Shown: in pieces, positions 30,519 to 39,354 of the stretch
How the letters are laid out: the number at the start of each line of letters is the position of its first letter
How positions within the stretch are numbered: position 1 is the stretch's first letter
Origin: Acidimicrobiia bacterium
Lineage (GTDB): Bacteria > Actinomycetota > Acidimicrobiia > Acidimicrobiales > SHLQ01
DNA: 39,354 nucleotides
Direction of reading: 5' to 3'
Assembly (NCBI GenBank): GCA_029858875.1
Contig: JAOUEE010000003.1
Coordinates: 1-39,354, forward strand
Translations under genes and position numbers: made by a program
The notes under the pieces: model-generated
Seen by the model: only the letters and a program-made list of their open reading frames with translations
What the model was told of the DNA's origin: nothing
Database searches by the model: none

Positions 30519-31388
30519 TCACTCGCTGACGCTGGGACCCCGTGTCACGTCGGTGAGGCCGTCGCGGGTGAGGAAGTAGTTGGTGCTCTCCTGCATCCAT
30601 CGACCGGTCATGGCGAACACCGACCCGCCGTCGAGGTCGACGATGCTGCCGTGGGCCCATCGGGAGGCTGGGCCACACAGCGCCACCATCGACTCGGCGA
30701 TGTCCTCGGGTGTGGCGCCGTGCTGAAGTGGGTGGGTCCGCTCCTCGGCCTCGACGGCGTAGGCGTACAGATCCCCGAGCATGGACTTGATCGAGTCTCC
30801 CAGGATTGTGCCCGGGTTGACGCCGAGGAGGGTGATGCCGGTGGGTCCCAGCTCGACGGCCAGATACCGGATCATCGCCTCCATGGCCGCTTTGGCGCCG
30901 GCCAGGATGCCGTGGGCCGGGATGTACGTGCGGGTGTCGGCACCCGACACCCCGACGATCGTGCCGCCACCCTCCTGCATCAACGGCACACACCGCTGCA
31001 CGACCGACAGGAAGCCCACGCACGAGATCTCGTAGGTCCGGCGCAGGTGTCGCGGCTCGGCGTCGAGCAGGGGCCGGAAGCTGGTCGCGGCGGCGTTGAG
31101 CACACAGATGTCGAGGCCGCCGATGTCATCGGTGATGGCCCGGAAGAGGTGATCGATGTCGTCGGTCTGCTCGAGATCCAGGGGATACACCCAGCTGCGC
31201 CGTCCACCCGACCTGATCTCGTCGGCCACCCGTGCTGCCTCGTCGGCCTGGCTGCGGTAGGTCACCACGACATCGGCGCCGGCGCGGGCCAAGGCCAGCG
31301 CCGTCGCTCGGCCCAGACCCCGCGATGCTCCCGTGACCAGCGCCACCCGGCCGGTGAGGTCGGGCAGGTTCGGCTCGGTCTCGGTCAT
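30519..31388 (-). CDS. SDR family protein, FabL-like, with non-canonical active site
   Basis: ALVTGASRGLGRATALALA, VLNAAATSFRPL, TYIPAHGILAGAKAAMEAMIRYLAVELGP (no YxxxK). Confidence 0.85.
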   Translation of the reverse strand: MTETEPNLPDLTGRVALVTGASRGLGRATALALARAGADVVVTYRSQADEAARVADEIRSGGRRSWVYPLDLEQTDDIDHLFRAITDDIGGLDICVLNAAATSFRPLLDAEPRHLRRTYEISCVGFLSVVQRCVPLMQEGGGTIVGVSGADTRTYIPAHGILAGAKAAMEAMIRYLAVELGPTGITLLGVNPGTILGDSIKSMLGDLYAYAVEAEERTHPLQHGATPEDIAESMVALCGPASRWAHGSIVDLDGGSVFAMTGRWMQESTNYFLTRDGLTDVTRGPSVSE

Positions 31389-32518
31389 CAACCGGGCGGG
31401 CGGATGGCCCCGGTGAGACCGTACGGCCGGTAGGGCCCCAGGATGTTCTGCTCCAACACGCCGACACCGGTGCGTTCGCCCATCCGCACCTTCATCAGAT
31501 GCTGTACGTGCTGGTTCTCGAATGAGGTGTCGTCCACCGAGTCCAGCGACCACTGCTCGGCCCCCACGGCCACCTCGCCCTTCCACTGACCGTGGCCCCA
31601 CTCGGGGTGTGAGTACCCGATGCCCTTCATCCGATAGGTGAACTGCTTCTCGAACTCGATCTCGTGGCGAGTGCCGTCATCGATGGAGGTGAACGCCAAC
31701 TGTGCCGTCTCGATCATGCGGCTGGTGTCGCTGAACGTCACCCGGTGCTCCAGGTTGCGCATGTGGGTGGCCCCGGGATCCTCGACACCCGGGAGATCGG
31801 CGATCGAGTCGTACACCGGGAGAAAGGCCCCGACCGTGTAGAGCGGGCGTCCCTTGGTGTCCTCGAACAGCTGGTAGTGCACCCCCAGATCGTCGAAGTG
31901 CAACGGCGCCCAGAGGAAGAACAGGCCGGTCTCCCGAGGCAGCGGTGGTGCACCGCGTGGGTCCCCACCGACGAGAGGGCGCAGCCCCCACGATCGATCC
32001 TTGGTCCCGGGCATGTCGGTGCCGGTGAAATGGATGGTCTCCTCGCCGTAGGTGAGCGAACCGGTCCAATGGCCCAGCTGGGTGAAGCGGGTGGTGTCCA
32101 TCACCCGGCGCAGACCGTGCATCCACGTGTGCCGAGGCTCCTCGATGTTGGCCGTACGGCCCTGGAACAGGAGGTCCGCCTTCCAGCCGGTCTCGTTGTC
32201 GTCGAGCGTGAGGCGACACGATCGCATCGGCTCCACGATCTCCAATCGGAACGGGCCGATCTGGAGGTCGGTGGGCTCGTCGGTGGCGCGGGCCGAGGCG
32301 TGGAAGGCGTGTTGAACCCCGTCGATCACGAAGCTGATGCCACAGTCCTTGATGCCCAGGTGCGGGTAGTAGGCGGTGGCCACGCCGAGGTAGGTGCTGG
32401 CATCGGACGAGTAGCCGTTGAACCAGTAGCGCTCGTACACGTCGCGGTCGCTGGACGCGGGGACCGCGATCGGGTCAGGGGTCTGGTGGACCGGGTAGTC
32501 GTCGAAGAGGCTGAGCAT
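31388..32518 (-). CDS. AttH/CrtC lipocalin-like protein (hypothetical)
   Basis: GTDMPGTKDRSWGLRP resembles the RD(R/H)SWG(x)R motif of hydroxyneurosporene synthase/AttH-like proteins; ATGA overlap with the SDR. Confidence 0.6.
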   Translation of the reverse strand: MLSLFDDYPVHQTPDPIAVPASSDRDVYERYWFNGYSSDASTYLGVATAYYPHLGIKDCGISFVIDGVQHAFHASARATDEPTDLQIGPFRLEIVEPMRSCRLTLDDNETGWKADLLFQGRTANIEEPRHTWMHGLRRVMDTTRFTQLGHWTGSLTYGEETIHFTGTDMPGTKDRSWGLRPLVGGDPRGAPPLPRETGLFFLWAPLHFDDLGVHYQLFEDTKGRPLYTVGAFLPVYDSIADLPGVEDPGATHMRNLEHRVTFSDTSRMIETAQLAFTSIDDGTRHEIEFEKQFTYRMKGIGYSHPEWGHGQWKGEVAVGAEQWSLDSVDDTSFENQHVQHLMKVRMGERTGVGVLEQNILGPYRPYGLTGAIRPPG

Positions 32519-32634
32519 CCCGAGATCATGCCGCGCTCGTCGGTCGGCGGCGATTCCTCCGCCGGGCCTGGTGATCTGGCGCCGATACGGCACCGGGTGC
32601 GACGCTGATCGGACTGGACGAGCGAGACCGGATC

Positions 32635-33663
32635 ATGAAGGCACTACTACTCAACGATGGTGAGCTACGGGTCGGGCGGACGGAGGATCCCTCGGCCGGG
32701 CCGGGCCAGGTACTGGCCAGGACCCTCGCCTGTGCCATCTGCGCCAGCGATCACCACATGGTCCATCATGGGCGTCGGCTGGCCGATTGGTCCAACAACC
32801 ACGATGGCCCGTTCCACTTCGACCCCGACCAGGACCTGGTGCTGGGTCACGAGTTGTGCGCCGAGATCGTCGAGTTCGGCCCCGAGACCGACCGCGTGCT
32901 GCCCCTCGGCCAGCGAGTGGTCGGACCGCCCACGCTCTTCCATCCGGGCGGGATGGCGGTGCTCGGTTACTCCAACGACTACCCCGGTGGCTTCGGCGAG
33001 TACCTGTTGATGTCCGAGTCCGTCCTGCTGGCCGTGCCCGACGCGGTCACCACCGACCAGGCCGCCCTGGTCGAGCCGCTGTCGGTCGGCATGCAGTACG
33101 CGCGGGTGGCCGACATCGCGCCCGGTGAGGTGCCGCTGGTCATCGGATGTGGCGCCATCGGCATCGCCGTGATCGCCGCGCTTCGACGCCAAGGGGTGCG
33201 ACCGATCGTGGCGGCGGACTTCTCGCCGATGCGTCGGGCCACGGCGGCGGCATCCGGAGCCGACGAGGTGGTCGATCCCGCCGAGGAGACGGCGTTCGCG
33301 GCCTGGGCCCGCCTGGCGCCGCGGGGTGCTCGGTGCGTGATCGTCGAGTGTGTCGGCGCCAGCGGCGTGCTGAACGGGATCTTCACCGATGCCCCCTGGT
33401 TCAGCCGGGTGATCGTGGCCGGGCAGAACCTCGATGACGATGTCTTCTTCACCGCTTCGGCCCACACCAAGATGCTGAACGTCCAGTTCGGCAGCCTGCC
33501 CATCCCGGCCGACTTCGTCCACGCCCTCGGCGCCATCGCCGACGGCTCCATCGATGTGAGCGGCTGGCTCACCGGAACGGCCCTCCTCGACGACGCGGTG
33601 GACGCGTTCGCCCGCTCGGCCGACACCGAGACCCACACCCGGCTGGTGATCCACCCCGCCTGA
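32635..33663 (+). CDS. Zinc-type medium-chain alcohol dehydrogenase
   Basis: CAICASDHHMVHHG, LGHELCAEIVEFG, VIGCGAIGIAVIAAL. Confidence 0.88.
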   Translation: MKALLLNDGELRVGRTEDPSAGPGQVLARTLACAICASDHHMVHHGRRLADWSNNHDGPFHFDPDQDLVLGHELCAEIVEFGPETDRVLPLGQRVVGPPTLFHPGGMAVLGYSNDYPGGFGEYLLMSESVLLAVPDAVTTDQAALVEPLSVGMQYARVADIAPGEVPLVIGCGAIGIAVIAALRRQGVRPIVAADFSPMRRATAAASGADEVVDPAEETAFAAWARLAPRGARCVIVECVGASGVLNGIFTDAPWFSRVIVAGQNLDDDVFFTASAHTKMLNVQFGSLPIPADFVHALGAIADGSIDVSGWLTGTALLDDAVDAFARSADTETHTRLVIHPA

Positions 33664-33738
33664 GCGGCGTCGCCGTTCGGCAGGTCCGGAGGTCACCACT
33701 AGGATCCCAGCGCCATCGAGACGGGGGACATCATCGCC

Positions 33739-34776
33739 ATGCAGGACCTTCGCGAGCTGGGGTTCTACGCCCTGGCCGGCCAGCCGGAGTCGTCGCGTGA
33801 GCTGGTGGCCGAGGTGCAACACGCCGAATCCATGGGGTTGGGCACCGCGTTCATCTCCGAGCGCTACAACAAGAAGGAGGCGGCCGTGCTCAGCGGGGCC
33901 GCGGGTGCCGTCACCGAGCGCATCACCATCGCCACCGCGGCCACCAACCACAACACCCGCCACCCCATGGTCACCGCCGGCTACGCCCGCACCATGCAGA
34001 GCCTCACCGGCGGCCGCTTCGTGCTCGGTCTGGGCCGAGGCATCGGCCTCCTGCAGCAGGCCTACGGGCTGAGCTCGGTCACCACCGCCCAACTGGAGGA
34101 CTTCATCGGCCTCATGCGCCGGCTGTTCCGCGGGGAGTCGATCCTCGGTCACGACGGACCGGCCGGAACGTACCCCTATCTCGGCCTCGACCCCGGGCTC
34201 GACGAGCACCTCCCCATGAACCTGGTGGCCTTCGGTCCCAACACCCTGGCCCTGGCCGGGCGATGCGTGGACGAGGTCATCCTGCACACGTACTTCACCG
34301 ATGAGACCACGGCCCGGTGCGTGCAGACCGTGAAGGTCGCGGCCGAACGGGCCGGCCGTGACCCAGCCGATGTCCGGGTGTGGTCGTGCCTGGCCACGAT
34401 CGGTGACCACCTGCCCGAGGACCGACGCCTGATGAAGTCCGTGGGACGACTGGCCACCTACCTCCAGGGGTACGGCGATCTCCTGGTGCGGACCAACGAC
34501 TGGGATCCGGCGGTGCTCGACCGGTTCCGGGCCGACCCCCTGGTTTCGAGCTTCGCCGGGGGCTTCGACATCTCGGCCACGACCGCCCAGTTGGAGCACG
34601 TGGCCGAGCTGATCCCCGACGATTGGCTGGCCGCCAGCGCCACCGGCAGTCCGGCCGACTGCGTAGAGGCCATCCGCCACCAGGTGGACCTGGGATGCGA
34701 CGCCGTCATCATGCATGGGGCCACGCCGGCCGAGCTGGAACCCATCGTGGCCGAGTACCGGGCCACCCGTCGGTGA
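33739..34776 (+). CDS. LLM-class (F420-dependent-type) oxidoreductase
   Basis: Luciferase-like features: AFISERYNKKEA, ITIATAATNHNTRHPMVTAGYARTMQSLTGGRFVLGLGRG. Confidence 0.88.
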   Translation: MQDLRELGFYALAGQPESSRELVAEVQHAESMGLGTAFISERYNKKEAAVLSGAAGAVTERITIATAATNHNTRHPMVTAGYARTMQSLTGGRFVLGLGRGIGLLQQAYGLSSVTTAQLEDFIGLMRRLFRGESILGHDGPAGTYPYLGLDPGLDEHLPMNLVAFGPNTLALAGRCVDEVILHTYFTDETTARCVQTVKVAAERAGRDPADVRVWSCLATIGDHLPEDRRLMKSVGRLATYLQGYGDLLVRTNDWDPAVLDRFRADPLVSSFAGGFDISATTAQLEHVAELIPDDWLAASATGSPADCVEAIRHQVDLGCDAVIMHGATPAELEPIVAEYRATRR

Positions 34777-34837
34777 CCGGTCCGACCGACGCCGTCGAGA
34801 CGCCGAGCGGCCTCGCCCTGGCCCACGAGGCGGCCTG

Positions 34838-35692
34838 ATGGATCCCGACCTGCCGGGCGTCCCACTGATCGAGCGGTGGGACCGACTGCTCGACGGCAAG
34901 GTGGCGGTGGTCACCGGTGGTGGTGCGGGCATCGGTGGCGGCATCGCCCGCCTGTTCGCCGAACACGGCGCGCTCGTGGAGGTGGCCGAGATCGTGCCCG
35001 AGCGGGCGGCCGGCGTGCGTGCCGAGATCGAACACGCCGGCGGTGTCTGTCGGACCCATGTCGTGGACGTGCGCCGGGCCGACCACGTCGACCGGTTGCG
35101 AGACGCCGTGCTCGAGGCCCACCAAACGGTCGACGTGCTGGTCAACAACGTCGGTGACCACCGACCGCTGGTGCGGTTCCGGGACTCGTCGCCCGAGTCG
35201 TGGCGGCAGATGTACGACATCAACCTGGGCCACGTGCTGTTGGTCACCCGGGCCTTCCTCGGTCCGATGATCGACGGTGGCGGCGGATCGATCGTGAACG
35301 TGCACTCGGTGGAGGGGATGCGGGGCTACCCCGGCGAGCCGGTGTACGCAGCCATGAAGGCGGCGGTGGCGCACTTCACCACATCCCTCGCCGTGGGCGA
35401 GGGACGGCACGGGGTGCGGGTCAACGGCATCGGCACCGACCTCACCCAGACACCGCAGGTCGACTATCGCACGGGGTACGAGGACGCCGAACACCTGTGG
35501 GAGTCCTGGGCGCCGGTCGGACGACTGGGTTGGCCCGAGGACCAGGCCCGGGTGGCGTTGTTCCTGGCCAGCGATCTCAGTGCCTTCGTCACCGGTCACA
35601 ACATCCCCGTCGACGGCGGGTCGCGGGCGGGGGGCGGCTGGTTCTACTCACCGAGCGCTCGACGCTTCGTGAACCGACCGAAGACCCTGTAA
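34838..35692 (+). CDS. Short-chain dehydrogenase/reductase
   Basis: AVVTGGGAGIGGGIARLFAEHGA, VNNVGDHRPL, YAAMK, VDGGSRAGGGW. Confidence 0.92.
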   Translation: MDPDLPGVPLIERWDRLLDGKVAVVTGGGAGIGGGIARLFAEHGALVEVAEIVPERAAGVRAEIEHAGGVCRTHVVDVRRADHVDRLRDAVLEAHQTVDVLVNNVGDHRPLVRFRDSSPESWRQMYDINLGHVLLVTRAFLGPMIDGGGGSIVNVHSVEGMRGYPGEPVYAAMKAAVAHFTTSLAVGEGRHGVRVNGIGTDLTQTPQVDYRTGYEDAEHLWESWAPVGRLGWPEDQARVALFLASDLSAFVTGHNIPVDGGSRAGGGWFYSPSARRFVNRPKTL

Positions 35693-35780
35693 CCCGCCCA
35701 CCCTCACCGATCTGGCGTGACTTCGTCGCGCTGGTTGGCACGAACCAACGCAAATTCGGTCAGCTGGCATACTCGGGCGG

Positions 35781-37247
35781 ATGACGACCAGTGATCGGCC
35801 GAACCTGCTGCTGTTCATGCCCGACCAGTTGCGGGCCGATGCGGTGGGTGCCTTTGGCAATCCGGTGGTCCAGACCCCCAACATCGACGCCCTGGCCGCC
35901 CGGGGCACCCGGTTCACCAACGCCTACGCCCAGCACACGGTGTGCTCGCAGAGCCGGATCTCGATGTTCACCGGGTGGTACCCGCATGTGAACGGTCACC
36001 GCACGCTGTCGCACCTGCTCCAGCCCCACGAGCCGAACATCTTCCGGTCGCTGCGAGCCGGTGGGTACCACGTGGCGCTGGCCGGGGCGCGCGGCGACAT
36101 GATGGGCGAGGGGGTGACGGCCGCATGCAGCGACCGCTTCGGCTGGACCCGGGCCCCCGTGATGGCCGATGTCAGCTGGGTCCGGGGCTCGCGGTTCGAG
36201 CCCGGCGACAAGTGGCACGCCGCCTTCTACGAGGGGTGCCTCGATTCGGAGCCCTTCGACCTCGATGCGGCCACGGTGGCCACTGCGCTCGACTGGTTGG
36301 CCGAGGGGCTCCCCGAACCCTGGTGCCTGTTCGTGCCCCTCATCTACCCACACCCGTCCTTCGAGGTCCACGAGCCCTGGTTCTCCCGACACGACCGCAC
36401 CGCCGTGCCGGCACCGGTGCCGCCCACGTTCGAGGGCAAACCCCGGTTCTACGAAGCCATCCACCACCGCTACGGCCTGGACCGGCTCGACGAGAACGAC
36501 TGGCGGGAGATCATCGCCACCTACTACGGGATGACGGCGAGGGTGGACGAGCAGCTCGGTCAGGTGTTGACCGGCGTCGAACGGGCTGGCGCCACCGATG
36601 ACACCGTCGTGTTCTTCTTCACCGATCACGGCGAGTACCTGGGTGACTACGGCCTGGTGGAGAAGTGGATGTCGGGACTCGACGACTGCCTCACCCGCAA
36701 CCCGCTGATCGTGGCCGATCCCCGAGCCCGGGCCGGACTCGCCCATGACAGCTTCGTGGAGCTGGTCGACCTGACGGCGACGCTCGAGGACTACGCCGGT
36801 CTGGAGCGGACCTACACCCACATGGGCCGCAGTCTGCGGCCGCTGCTCGACGATCCGACGGCCACCCATCGCGATGCGGCCTTCAGCGAGGGTGGGTTCG
36901 TGCGGAGCGAAGAGCCCCTCCTCGAGTCGGGCGCCGGTGGCCACTACCGGCACAAGCAGGACCTCCAGCACGAGGACACCACCCTCACCGGTCGAGCCAT
37001 CTCCATCCGCACGGAGCAGTGGACCTACATCGAGCGGCTGTACGAGGGGCCCGAGCTGTACCACCGGGTCGACGACTCTCGCGAGACCACCAATCTGGCG
37101 GCCCGGCCCGAGCACGGTGACATCGTCCGCCAGCTGAAGGACCGGATCTTCGCCTGGCTGTTCGAGACCAGTGACGTGATCCCGTGGGAGCCCGATCCCC
37201 GGATGGACCCGGTGTTCTTCGAGCAGTGGCGAGCTGCCTCCCCCTGA
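35781..37247 (+). CDS. Sulfatase-superfamily hydrolase with CSQSR motif
   Basis: RPNLLLFMPDQLRADAVGAFGNPVVQTPNIDALAARG, VCSQSRISMFTGWYPH, FFFTDHGEYLGDYG. Confidence 0.88.
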   Translation: MTTSDRPNLLLFMPDQLRADAVGAFGNPVVQTPNIDALAARGTRFTNAYAQHTVCSQSRISMFTGWYPHVNGHRTLSHLLQPHEPNIFRSLRAGGYHVALAGARGDMMGEGVTAACSDRFGWTRAPVMADVSWVRGSRFEPGDKWHAAFYEGCLDSEPFDLDAATVATALDWLAEGLPEPWCLFVPLIYPHPSFEVHEPWFSRHDRTAVPAPVPPTFEGKPRFYEAIHHRYGLDRLDENDWREIIATYYGMTARVDEQLGQVLTGVERAGATDDTVVFFFTDHGEYLGDYGLVEKWMSGLDDCLTRNPLIVADPRARAGLAHDSFVELVDLTATLEDYAGLERTYTHMGRSLRPLLDDPTATHRDAAFSEGGFVRSEEPLLESGAGGHYRHKQDLQHEDTTLTGRAISIRTEQWTYIERLYEGPELYHRVDDSRETTNLAARPEHGDIVRQLKDRIFAWLFETSDVIPWEPDPRMDPVFFEQWRAASP

Positions 37248-37255
37248 GGGTGGGG

Positions 37256-38092
37256 CTACTCGGCGGCCATCTCGGCTCGATAGACCAGGCCCAGGGCATC
37301 GGCGCCGGTCAATGTCAGCTGGTCACCGTCGATGCTGAAGGTCACGTCGGTGCCGAGCACGGTGGTGATGTGGTCGGCCTGGGTCATCACGTCGGGTTCG
37401 CACAGCTTCCGGGTCTGGGCGAGCGGTCCCACGCCCAAGGTCCCACCCTCGAGGGTGTACTCGCCGTTGAAGGCGTTGCAGCCGTCGGTGCCGGTGAGGC
37501 GACCGCCCTCTTCGAGGACCAGGTCGATCTCGCCACCGTCGAGGGGGGAGGACACGGCGTCACCGTCGACCAGGCTCTCGAGGAGCCAGTTGGTGCCGGT
37601 GAGCTCGTGGTCAGGGGTGTCGGGCACGGCTTCGAACCGTAGTTCCACGCCGTCGCCGGTCAGCACCAGTGTGTCACCCTCGAGCGTGGCGGCGCTGACC
37701 GTGATGAGGGCGTCGAGGTAGAGGGTCTCCAGGTCCATGGCGGCCGGTGGCTCGCAGGCCATCTCGGTCACGGCGAAGCCATCGAAGATGGTGTCACCGG
37801 TGGCCAGCGCGCCGCTGTAGCCGTTGCACGCCGCGGTACCGCCGACCGTGGTGCCGTCGATCGTGAGCGTCACGGGGTGTGAGTCGAGCAGGTCCGCCGG
37901 CTGGTCGGCGACGGTTGCCGAGGTCAACATCCAGTTCCCCGCCGCGAGCGGGTCGACACCGGGAGTGGTGGTCGTCGAGCCCGGGTCACCGTCGGTTCCG
38001 GCGGTGCCGTTGTCGTCGCTGCCGCAGGCGCTGATGAACAGCACGAGGGCGAGCAGGGTCAGCAGGAAGCGGGTTGGATGTCGCATGTCCAT
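37256..38092 (-). CDS. Lipoprotein with two META/HslJ-like domains
   Basis: Lipobox FISAC; two repeats (NWMLTSATV...GGTAACNGYSG; NWLLESLVDG...GTDGCNAFNGEY). Confidence 0.8.
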   Translation of the reverse strand: MDMRHPTRFLLTLLALVLFISACGSDDNGTAGTDGDPGSTTTTPGVDPLAAGNWMLTSATVADQPADLLDSHPVTLTIDGTTVGGTAACNGYSGALATGDTIFDGFAVTEMACEPPAAMDLETLYLDALITVSAATLEGDTLVLTGDGVELRFEAVPDTPDHELTGTNWLLESLVDGDAVSSPLDGGEIDLVLEEGGRLTGTDGCNAFNGEYTLEGGTLGVGPLAQTRKLCEPDVMTQADHITTVLGTDVTFSIDGDQLTLTGADALGLVYRAEMAAE

Positions 38093-38201
38093 TCGACGAC
38101 GGCCACCGTCATCTGGTTCCTCGCCGGGCGAGGTCACCGCCGAGGCCGGCCATGTCATCGGCCGGTCGACCGGCATCACCTGGTGCTCGGGCCGTCGTCG
38201 C

Positions 38202-38918
38202 TCAGAACGCGGCTCGGCCCAGGGCCACCAGCGCAGCCGAGGCCGACAACACCAGGATCACGGTGCGCGTGTGGCCGCGATCGAGGAGCCGGGCGAAGGG
38301 CCTCGACACGGCGAAGCCCGAGACGGTACCCGGCAGCAGCGCCAGTCCGGCAACGAGGTCGTCGGGGTCGAACTGCCCGAACGCGGCGAGGGTGAGCAGC
38401 GAGAGCACCACGCCGATGGTGAAGAAGCGGGCCAGCGTGCTGCGCACGACCGGGCCCTCCGATGACTGCATCACCAGGGCGATGGGTGGTCCGCCGACGG
38501 CGATCGATGTGGCGGTGAATCCGGCGCCGAACCCACCGGTGAAGAGGGTCGCCCGGGTCACTCGCACGTGCAGCCCCGAGGCCGACAGGGCCACCACCAC
38601 GAGCACCGAGATGGCGAAGAACCAGCGCAGCGCGTCGCCGCTGAGCACCACCAGGACCGCGGCGCCGGCGATGTTGCCGGGCACGCGACCGGCGAGGGCG
38701 GGCACCACCCGACCCCAGTCGCCCTCGCCCTTGTCCCGTTGCACCATCAACACGTTGACGGCCAGGGCCGAGACCAGAGCCGGACCCGGCACCAGCTCGG
38801 GGTCGATGAGCACCAGGAACGGCGCTGCGAACATGTTGCCACCGAAGCCGGCCGCACCCTGCACGATCGACCCGATCAGCAGCACCGCATTGGCCAGCAC
38901 CCAGTCGACGAACGTCAT
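38202..38918 (-). CDS. TSUP (TauE/SafE) family permease
   Basis: Multi-pass protein with LIGSIVQGAAGFGGNMFAAPFLVLIDPELVPGPALVSALAVN and GFGAGFTATSIAVGGPPIAL. Confidence 0.85.
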   Translation of the reverse strand: MTFVDWVLANAVLLIGSIVQGAAGFGGNMFAAPFLVLIDPELVPGPALVSALAVNVLMVQRDKGEGDWGRVVPALAGRVPGNIAGAAVLVVLSGDALRWFFAISVLVVVALSASGLHVRVTRATLFTGGFGAGFTATSIAVGGPPIALVMQSSEGPVVRSTLARFFTIGVVLSLLTLAAFGQFDPDDLVAGLALLPGTVSGFAVSRPFARLLDRGHTRTVILVLSASAALVALGRAAF

Positions 38919-39006
38919 GGCCGGTGCAGGCCCGTCGTGATCACGCAGGCACCGTAGCGGCGCGCGACAGTCGGCGGGGCGGTCGGCGGAGCGCGAGGAT
39001 GACACC

Positions 39007-39354
39007 ATGACGACCCCACCGCTGCGGCTACCCCTGTCGCTCGACGGCCTCGACGCAGCCTGGCTGCAGCGAGCGCTGGCGATTGCCCACCCGGGTACCC
39101 AGGTCGACGCCGTTCGCCATGCGAGGGTCCTGGGGGGATCGCTCACCAAGGTCGAGCTCGAGGTCGACTACGGGTCGAATCCCCACCATGTTCCTTCGTC
39201 GTTGTACGTGAAAGCCGCGTTCGAGGACCATGGCATCCCCGTGTCGATGCGGTCCGAGGCGCTGTTCTACGCCGTTGTTCGTCCCCTCATCGACGTCAAC
39301 GCGCCGCAGTGCTTCTACGCCGAAGCCGACGGGCAGGACGGCATCGTCGTGATG
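39007..39354 (+). CDS. N-terminal part of a phosphotransferase (APH/EcKinase-like), truncated by the window edge
   Basis: Open frame MTTPPLRLPLSLDGLDAAWLQRALAIAHPG..VLGGSLTKVELEVDYG..PSSLYVKAAFEDH....SEALFYAVVRPLIDVNAPQCFYAEAD; absent from the ORF track because no stop is reached. Confidence 0.6.
   Translation, partial: MTTPPLRLPLSLDGLDAAWLQRALAIAHPGTQVDAVRHARVLGGSLTKVELEVDYGSNPHHVPSSLYVKAAFEDHGIPVSMRSEALFYAVVRPLIDVNAPQCFYAEADGQDGIVVM

Noticed and set aside
32665-35247. 860-aa antisense ORF spanning the ADH, LLM oxidoreductase and SDR genes
   Set aside because: Runs through three well-supported + strand genes; composition typical of third-position GC shadow frames.

Overview
High-GC actinobacterial-type chromosome segment; the lineage (possibly Acidimicrobiia) is my inference only. 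Roughly the first 16 kb is a near-contiguous de novo purine biosynthesis locus: purA-purD-purE-(antisense Zn-finger)-purB-purC-(Asp-box propeller)-(ComB-like phosphatase)-purS-purQ-(antisense small basic protein)-purL-purF-purM. It is followed by an orotate phosphoribosyltransferase, an ACT-domain malic enzyme and a HAD hydrolase. The middle part holds an alpha/beta hydrolase, a sulfatase, an orphan arylsulfatase C-terminal fragment, a DegV protein, PlsY, tRNA-Glu(TTC), a second alpha/beta hydrolase, a frameshifted ABM-type monooxygenase relic, a membrane protein and a His-rich lipoprotein. The last ~13 kb is a catabolic-looking cluster: four SDRs, an SRPBCC protein, a cNMP-binding protein, a HIBADH-like enzyme, a CMD-family protein, an AttH/CrtC-like protein, a zinc ADH, an LLM oxidoreductase, a second sulfatase with a CSQSR motif, a META-domain lipoprotein, a TSUP permease and a truncated phosphotransferase. 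I found no CRISPR array, rRNA, integrase or transposase. The observations I rate highest are: a palindrome overlapping a putative leaderless purL promoter; a recurrent -10-like motif 6-8 nt before start codons lacking Shine-Dalgarno sequences; the two gene relics; the sulfatase and SDR with altered catalytic motifs; and the conserved-looking uncharacterised genes embedded in the purine locus. All assignments are by eye, and no database search was run.
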